Virus record (IMG/VR): IMGVR_UViG_3300045579_000062
Coordinates: 1 to 20,424 of that record
Length of the DNA: 20,424 nucleotides
Source of the DNA: a virus
Reading direction: 5' to 3' (one strand)
This document shows positions 1 to 6,900 of the stretch, one piece after another (the first letter of the stretch is position 1; each line of letters opens with the position of its first letter). The position numbers and the translations under genes were made by a program. The notes beneath the pieces were generated by a model. That model saw only the letters and a program-made list of their open reading frames with translations. It did no database searches and had not been told where the DNA came from.

Positions 1-578
1 TTAGATCTGCAAAGGGTGATCACGAAGCAATATCAGCCCTGTCCGAATGTGCCAGAATTGCAATGAAACAATATTATCCACAGATATCTACAACTATTGA
101 AGAACTAGAAGATAATGTAGATTTGCCAACTATTTATAAAATTATAGATTATGCTGCTGGAATTAAGATAGATAAAGATTCTCAGGAATCAGTAAAAAAA
201 CAAGCAACAGATAGCGGATCATCTTGGGATGAGTTAGATTTAGCAAAGTTAGAATCTGAAGTATTTTTGTTGGGTATATGGAAAGACTATGAAGAACTAG
301 AAACTTCAATGTCAATGCCAGAGTTAACAGCAACACTATCTGCAAAGCGAGATATAGATTATAATGATAAAAAATTTATGGCAGCAATGCAAGGTGTAGA
401 TTTGGATAAGCAATCTGGCAGGGGACAAAAAGAGTGGGAAGACATGAAGGCCAGAGTATTTAGTAAAGGTAAGGCTACAGACTCAAATAACATACTGGCA
501 TTACAAGGACAAAACGCTAGAAATGCAGGGTTTGGTATTGGCATGGGTCTTGAATACGAGGATATGACCAAAAAATAA
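1..578 (+). CDS. Tail assembly chaperone, long (G-T-like) form, 5' partial
   Basis: The reading frame is open from base 3 to the stop at 576-578, so the gene begins left of the window. The ATG at 63 is internal, because the codons before it (ending SALSECARIA) align with the same part of the next gene. About 191 residues are visible. The first ~66 match the downstream 111 aa protein (about 21 identities over 44 aligned positions, including DLPT, Y.II and GIK). The rest is an acidic, helical extension (WDELDLAKLE onward) with no counterpart in the short gene. In siphophages a short chaperone (G) and an extended one (GT) bind the tape measure and guide tail tube polymerisation. Position directly before the tape measure and the paralogy support this role. 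An A7 run at 194-200 lies at the boundary between the two parts and may allow frameshifting. Family assignment is by context and architecture, not by a recognised motif. Confidence 0.72.
   Translation, partial: RSAKGDHEAISALSECARIAMKQYYPQISTTIEELEDNVDLPTIYKIIDYAAGIKIDKDSQESVKKQATDSGSSWDELDLAKLESEVFLLGIWKDYEELETSMSMPELTATLSAKRDIDYNDKKFMAAMQGVDLDKQSGRGQKEWEDMKARVFSKGKATDSNNILALQGQNARNAGFGIGMGLEYEDMTKK
194..200 (+). promoter_or_regulatory. Possible -1 ribosomal slippery site (A AAA AAA)
   Basis: In the zero frame the codons read GTA AAA AAA CAA, so the heptamer A AAA AAA has the X XXY YYZ form. A -1 shift would add Thr-Ser-Asn-Arg and stop at 212-214, giving a short chaperone that ends where the downstream short paralogue ends. 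Zero-frame reading gives the long form. A7 runs occur by chance in A+T-rich DNA, and no strong stimulatory structure was identified, so this is tentative. Confidence 0.3.
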
Positions 579-581
579 AAG

Positions 582-618
582 CCTCCTATGGTATAATTAA
601 TCTAACCTTATAAGGAGG
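582..618 (+). promoter_or_regulatory. Hairpin hiding the ribosome binding site of the short chaperone
   Basis: CCTCCT at 582-587, four bases after the stop codon of the long chaperone, is a perfect complement of AGGAGG at 613-618, the Shine-Dalgarno sequence of the next gene. GGT at 590-592 can also pair with ACC at 605-607. On transcripts coming from upstream the site would be masked. A ribosome terminating at 576-578 covers the left arm, which would couple translation of the two chaperones. This is inferred from pairing only; no energy was computed. Confidence 0.5.
589..597 (+). promoter_or_regulatory. Extended -10 promoter (TGGTATAAT) before the short chaperone
   Basis: The 9-mer is a perfect extended -10 element (TGn followed by TATAAT). 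No -35 TTGACA-like hexamer is seen at 16-18 nt upstream, which an extended -10 can tolerate. The expected start is near 604, leaving a leader of about 21 nt that keeps the ribosome binding site (612-618) but loses the masking arm (582-587). The same 10-mer ATGGTATAAT recurs at 16692-16701. Confidence 0.45.
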
Positions 619-624
619 AAATTA

Positions 625-960
625 ATGTCAACTACGGTTTACGAACCTACGACAATTACATTGATAGACGGTACAACATTTGAAACTCGTCCTTTGAAGA
701 TCTCTCTGCTTAAGCCTTTCCTTAAAAAGTTTGAGGGTTTGCCAGACGTAGCAGAAGATAACGTTAAGTCAATGGATGTGTTACTTGATTGTGTACAGGT
801 TGCACTAAAGCAGTACAAGCCAGATTTGGCTGAAAATAGAAAGACATTGGAAGAAAATATTGATCTTCCTACTGTGTATCAAATTATTGAGGCAGCATCT
901 GGAATTAAACTTTCAGATCCTACCGCTCTGTTGAACGCAGTAAGCGCAGCACAAAAATAA
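625..960 (+). CDS. Tail assembly chaperone, short (G-like) form
   Basis: This 111 aa protein is a paralogue of the N-terminal part of the preceding gene: LDCVQVALKQYKP matches LSECARIAMKQYYP, and IDLPTVYQII matches VDLPTIYKII. It ends a few residues after the conserved GIK, about where the preceding protein passes into its extension. It probably acts as the G-type chaperone that, with the long form, binds the tape measure before tail tube assembly. The ATG has a strong Shine-Dalgarno (AAGGAGG, 612-618, 6 nt spacing). It lies 46 nt after the long gene and 22 nt before the tape measure. Having long and short forms as separate adjacent genes, long first, is unusual compared with the common programmed-frameshift arrangement. 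Confidence 0.75.
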   Translation: MSTTVYEPTTITLIDGTTFETRPLKISLLKPFLKKFEGLPDVAEDNVKSMDVLLDCVQVALKQYKPDLAENRKTLEENIDLPTVYQIIEAASGIKLSDPTALLNAVSAAQK

Positions 961-982
961 ATTAAATAAAGAGGTGTAATGG

Positions 983-3900
983 GTGGCAGATGTAAATGCT
1001 AACATTGGGATTCAGATTGATACATCTGCTGCCCTTGCACAACTAAAAACTTTACAACGTCAGATAAGTAACTTTAATCAGTCAATATTAAAGTCTAACG
1101 CTACAGCAATGATGGCTCAGCGTGATATGACAATTGACTTAATGCGTAATATTTCTGCAACTGGTAAGTTCTCTGCAGAAATGCGTACAATAAGAACAAC
1201 AACAGAAGCATTTACTCATGCACTTGAGACTAATAAATTGTCTATGCGTGAGTACTTCAGGTATGCTGGAGCCTCTACTAAATCATTCGGTAGATTATTT
1301 AGATCCGAATTTGATACTATAAATAAGGTTGCCAGAGAACGAGTCAAAGACTTACAGACAAGATATATTAAATTAGGCCGTGATGCACAAGGTGCAATGA
1401 AGGCTATTGCAATAAGACCAGCAGTGCTGGACATGGAAAACTATGCAACAAAGACTCAGATTGCTGCACAAAGACAACAACTATTTAATCAATTAATGAA
1501 GCAGGGGTCAACAAACCTTCTAAACTTTGGTAAGAATACTCAGTGGGCTGGTCGTCAGTTGATGGTTGGTTTTACTATTCCTTTGACAATGCTTGGCTCA
1601 GTTGCAACAAGAACTTTCCGTGATATGGAAAAAGAGGTTGTTAGATTTAAGCGTGTTTATGGAGAAATGTTTACAAGTGAAGCAGAGACAGATAAAGCAT
1701 TGCAAGACATCATGCGCTTGGGACAAGAGTTTACAAAATATGGAGTTGCACTTAAAGATACGATGGCTATGGCTGCAGAAGCAGCACAGGCTGGTTTTGC
1801 TGGTGTAGACTTAATTGAACAAACACGAAATGCAAATAAGTTGGCGGTACTTGGACAAGTAGAACAACAACAAGCACTTGAGACTACAATATCTCTTCAA
1901 AATGCTTTTAATATTGCTGCAGAAGATTTATCAGAAACAATTGACTTCCTAAACTCTGTTGAAAACCAAACAGTAACAGGCATTGAAGATTTAACTATTG
2001 CAATTCCAAAGGCTGCACCAGTTATTAAGCAATTAGGTGGAGATGTAAAAGATCTTGCTTTCTTCTTAACTGCTATGAAAGAAGGTGGCGTTAATGCATC
2101 AGAAGGCGCCAACGCAATTAAGTCAGGCCTTGCTTCATTAATTAACCCAACCAAAAAAGCAGCAGCAATGCTTGGAGAAATGGGAATTAATATTACAGCA
2201 ATTGTGGAAGGTAATAAAGGCAACTTACGTGAAATAGTTGTAGACTTTGCACAGGCATTAGATCAACTAGATCCATTACAAAGAGCAAGAGCGATTGAGC
2301 AATTATTTGGTAAGTTCCAATTTGCTCGTTTGTCAACATTATTCCAAAATGTTATTAAGGATGGAAGCCAAGCGTCAAGAGTTCTAGATTTGGCTGGAAG
2401 GTCTGTAGAAGAACTAGCGATATTATCAGAGCGAGAATTAGGTGCTGTTGAAGAATCTGTAGGCGTAAAATTTCAAGCAGCATTAGAAAATCTTAAAAAA
2501 GAATTATTGCCACTAGGCAAAGCATTTTTGGAAGCAGTCACTCCAGTAGTTGAATTTTTCAGCGGTATATTGGAAAAGTTTAATGGTCTAAGCGATGGAA
2601 CTAAAAAGACTATAGCGGTTCTCACTGCCGTTATTGGTGGACTAGGACCTGTATTCTTAATGACATTTGGTTTGTTAGCAAACGGTATAGCGAACATTAT
2701 TAAACTATTCGGAACTCTTAGAACTGGCTATCTAAAGTTAAGTGGTAACACAAAGGTTCTAGGATCAGAAACTACTTATATGACAAGCGAACAAGCAAAA
2801 AATGCTGCTGTCGCTGCTTCATTGAATCAGACACACAACCAACTAGCACAGGCATTTACAGTAGAAGCAACAGCACTTAAGCAATTAACTAATGCATTAC
2901 GTACTGCAACTGCTGCACAACAACAATTTGCTATGTCAAATCCTAGAGGAATGATGCCAGGATTTAAGCCTGGAGGAAAGTTACCAGGTTATTCTGATGG
3001 CGTTGCTAAGGTTCCAGGAACAGGAAATAAAGATACAGTATTATCTGCACTTACACCAGGAGAAGCAGTAATTCCTCAAACGCCAGCACAAAGACCAGAA
3101 AACAAGCCAGTCATTCGTGCACTAATTGCTGATAAGAAAATACCTGGATTTAACGAAGGTACAGAAGACGTTGGAGGAAAATCAAGTTCCACATATGAAA
3201 GTAAGATGTCTCCTCAGGCAAGAACAAATGTTCCTCAGTTGCCAGATGACTTTAAGCAGGTTCCAAGATATGTTATTGAAGATAGACTAAAATCTATAGA
3301 TGATTTTTATACCAGCAAAGATGGCAAGCCTTCCGCATTCGAAATAGCAAGGGCAAAAGAAAGTCCTAAGAATCAAGCAAGAATGGATGCGCTAAGAAAT
3401 AGTTACTTAAGAAATAGATCTTTAGTTGTTGACTATATGTCAGATAGAAATAATTTTGCATGGAAGCCAGGAACAGATAAGACTCCTCCATTATTTGCTG
3501 CTCCAGGAAGAGGCGGATCATTCTGGAGTATTCTTTCTGACGATTTATTAAAAGATCAACTTGCATATAACGCAGGAGCAAAATCACAAAAGGGATCCTA
3601 TAGTGGAACAGCATTTTCTGTTTCAAGAATTAAGAGCAAACTTCCAACTAAGTTTGGCATGGGAGCAAGTAAAGATGTTCGTAAAAAGGCAATGGCTGTT
3701 CTTGATAAAAAGGATAGACTTAATCTAGAAAGAGAATCAAATTGGATTAAGAAAAAATTAATTAGGGCTGGAATTACAGACGGAGAGACATTAAGAAATT
3801 ATGCAAGAGTAGATCTTTCACATATAGAAAAACCAGAAGATGCTAAGACAAAATGGACAAAGGGTCGTGTAGTTGCTGATAGTGGTTTAGTAAATAAATA

Positions 3901-6900
3901 TTTACAATACCGTGTAGACACTGCTGGAACACCAGCATTACTTGGATTAGCAAATAAAATATCATCTAATCCTTCATTGATGAAGGCTGTAGGATATGAT
4001 GAAAAAATGCTCGGAAGAGTTAAAGAAGCATTCTCTGCATTAAAGGGAAGACATCCTGTAAGTCCAAATGACTACAAGATGATTCAAGAAATTGCTAAGT
4101 TTGAAATGTCAGCAGGAAGGGCTGGTTTGTTATCTGGATTAAAGATGCAAAATCCTGGGGCATTAGGAACAGTCGTTAGTGATTTCGTTAATGCATTTAG
4201 AGGGCAGGGATTACCGAAGAATCGTCCTGTTTTTGATCTTGCTAAAATGCTTCCAGAAGGAACCATCAAGGATATTGTTGAAGGTGGAGTAAAGAGACGC
4301 AAAGATACAAAGGCTGTAGCAATATCTGCTAAGGAAGCAATCCTAACAGAAAAAGGCGTAAAAGATCTACAGAGTAAGACTGGTAAAAGAGGAATTGTTT
4401 CTGAAATCAATGCAGGCCGTTTCAGAATTCCTGGAAAGTATAATGGATACGATCCAGCAGAAAATAGAATGGCTAACTATGGAACTACAACTGGTCCAGT
4501 GGACCCTGTAGCACGTGCATATAGAAAACAAGCAGATAAGTTAGAAAAGCAGGGTAGATTTAAAGAAGCAACAGAGATGAGACAAAAGGCATTAGTTGCT
4601 AATGCAAAAGCAATTGATGCAAATACAGCAAGCCTTACACAAACAACTACAGAAACAATCAGTGCTAAAGATAGATTTAGAGAACTTAGCGGTAAGGCTG
4701 CTATGGGTGCAGGAGCAGTATCTGGTTTGACATTAGCAGCATCATTTGCTGGTGGTAAGATAGGCGAAATAGCACAACAGATGATGCCATTTATTTTTGC
4801 TATACAAGGAGTTGCAACACTTCTGCCATTATTAGCAAATCCTTGGGTCGCTGCAATTGCTGCAGTTGTTGCTATAGGTGTTGCTATTTGGAAATTTAAG
4901 AAGGATGTTGATGATGCAAGAAAAGAAGGCGCAAATCTTGCTAAGGCAATGGCTAGTACTGCAGATGATATAAGATCTTTTGCCGAAATGACAAAGACTG
5001 TATCTGCAACAGAATTAAGAAAGAGAAGACAGACAACAGCATTATCTAACGTAAGTCCACAAGAAAGAATCTTTGGTCAAAATTATATGGAGTCAGATGC
5101 TGGTAAAACTATGCTATCTGATATTGAACAGCAGACTAAAGAAGGACTTTCTAAAAATCAAGTAGCAGCCAATATAGCAAATAATCTTGCAGTTGCAATT
5201 ACTCAAGGAGTACTTACTTCAGATCAGGCAAATAGTATTGCTGCTGGACTTGGAGAAAAATTAAGAGATTATTCTATATCAGCAAATATAGTTGGAGAGT
5301 TATCATCTTTAATCGGTACAAACGGTGTTGATTTATTAAGAGATCCACTAACAGTTAGAATTAAAATTGCAGAAGATAGTGCACAGCAAACAGCAGAGAT
5401 GTTTGATAAAACTCTGCAGACTATTCAAAAGAATAAGGGTGCCAATGCACAAGAAACAATTGGCACAGCACTTCTTGCTGCAGGAACAGCGATGGCAGCG
5501 ACAGGTCTTGCAACTGGCGGAGCGGGTCTTGTTGCAGGTGCAATTGTTGGTGGTATCGGAGCAGGAATAAATTATTTTGGAGACAAAAAAGATGCCACAG
5601 AAAATGCTAAATATGTTGGCGCTGCCGTACAGTTGGGCACTCAACAATTAGCAAACAATCAGGGCTTAGTAGATTCACTAAATAGGGAATATGAGACTAG
5701 AATTAAGAATGCTGCTACTGCAGAGGAAGCAGCAAGATTAGAAGATGAAAGAGCAGGAAAGGTAGATGTTCTTATAGCAAAGAACTCTGAATACCTAAAT
5801 GTTCTTAAGCAACAGATGTTAGAAGTTGGCAATACTGGTAATTATGATCAGATAAATAATGCTATAAAAGATGCAACTCTAGCACTTTACAAAGATGGAC
5901 CAATGAAGGTTTTTGCAGAGGGAGCATTAGAGGAAATCGATAAACTAACCACTGGCTCTAATGCAAAAATTTCACTTCAATTAATGATAGCGTCAGGAGA
6001 GTTAGACCCTTCATCTGCTGCAAGACTTGCTAAGATTTTTGCTAATAATGAAGATGCAAGTGCTAACTTTGACATGATAGTAAAGACCCAGGGTCTAGAT
6101 CAAGCAAATATGTTCTTGCAATTATTAAACAAGACAGATCTTGGTGATAATGCTATTGATAAATTAATGGAAAAGTTTAGTAAGAAAAATAAAAACTTTG
6201 ACACAAACATGAAGGCTTTACAGGCAATAACAAGTATCCCCTCTGAATTAGACTCTACTCTAGTTCTTAGAACAAAGGGATGGAAGAAGATTAATGAACT
6301 AAGAACAGAAATAGAAGAGTTAGAAAAATATCCAGACCCAATTACTAAAGATATAGTTGCAAAACTATATGAGGCTGATCCAGTTAAGTGGGCTAACCTA
6401 TACAATCAATATGACAGTATTGCTGGAGCAGACGGCAAGGTAGAAAGAAAAGTCATTATTAGTTTCCAAGCATTAGGAGATCCATCTGTAGTAGATAAGT
6501 ATTTGGCTGCTAGAGGCATCACTTCTGGAACTATTGGCGGTACTGCATATGGACACTTAGCCGATCTATCAAGAAGCAGTGCATCAACAATGGCACAAGC
6601 ACAAGCAGAGGCAACACAAAGACTTTATGGTTTGGATGCTCAAGGCAACAAGATACCTACAGGCAAGGTACCTGGCTCAAGCACAGGTGGACCAAAGACC
6701 TCTGCATTAGATGACCTTTTGGCAAAGTTAAAGCAACTTCGTAAAATTCAAATTCCTTATACACAGGGCTGGGAGGCATCCTCAAAGGCTCTCAGCAGGT
6801 TCTTGGGCGGTGCAAAACAATTAACTAGATTTACAGGAATGGCTCAGCAGATAAGAGGAATGAAGGGGTCTGAATCACTAATCGATCTTGTAATTGGAAT

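Noticed and set aside
63-65. ATG at 63 as the start of the first gene
   Set aside because: The frame is open to base 3 and the codons before the ATG align with the paralogous gene, so it is an internal methionine.
979-1002. ATG at 979 as the tape measure start
   Set aside because: It is in another frame and stops after seven codons; the GTG at 983 has the better-spaced Shine-Dalgarno.
5348-5647. Minus-strand cysteine-rich ORF
   Set aside because: It lies inside the tape measure in antisense; the Cys codons (TGC/TGT) are the complement of frequent GCA/ACA codons.
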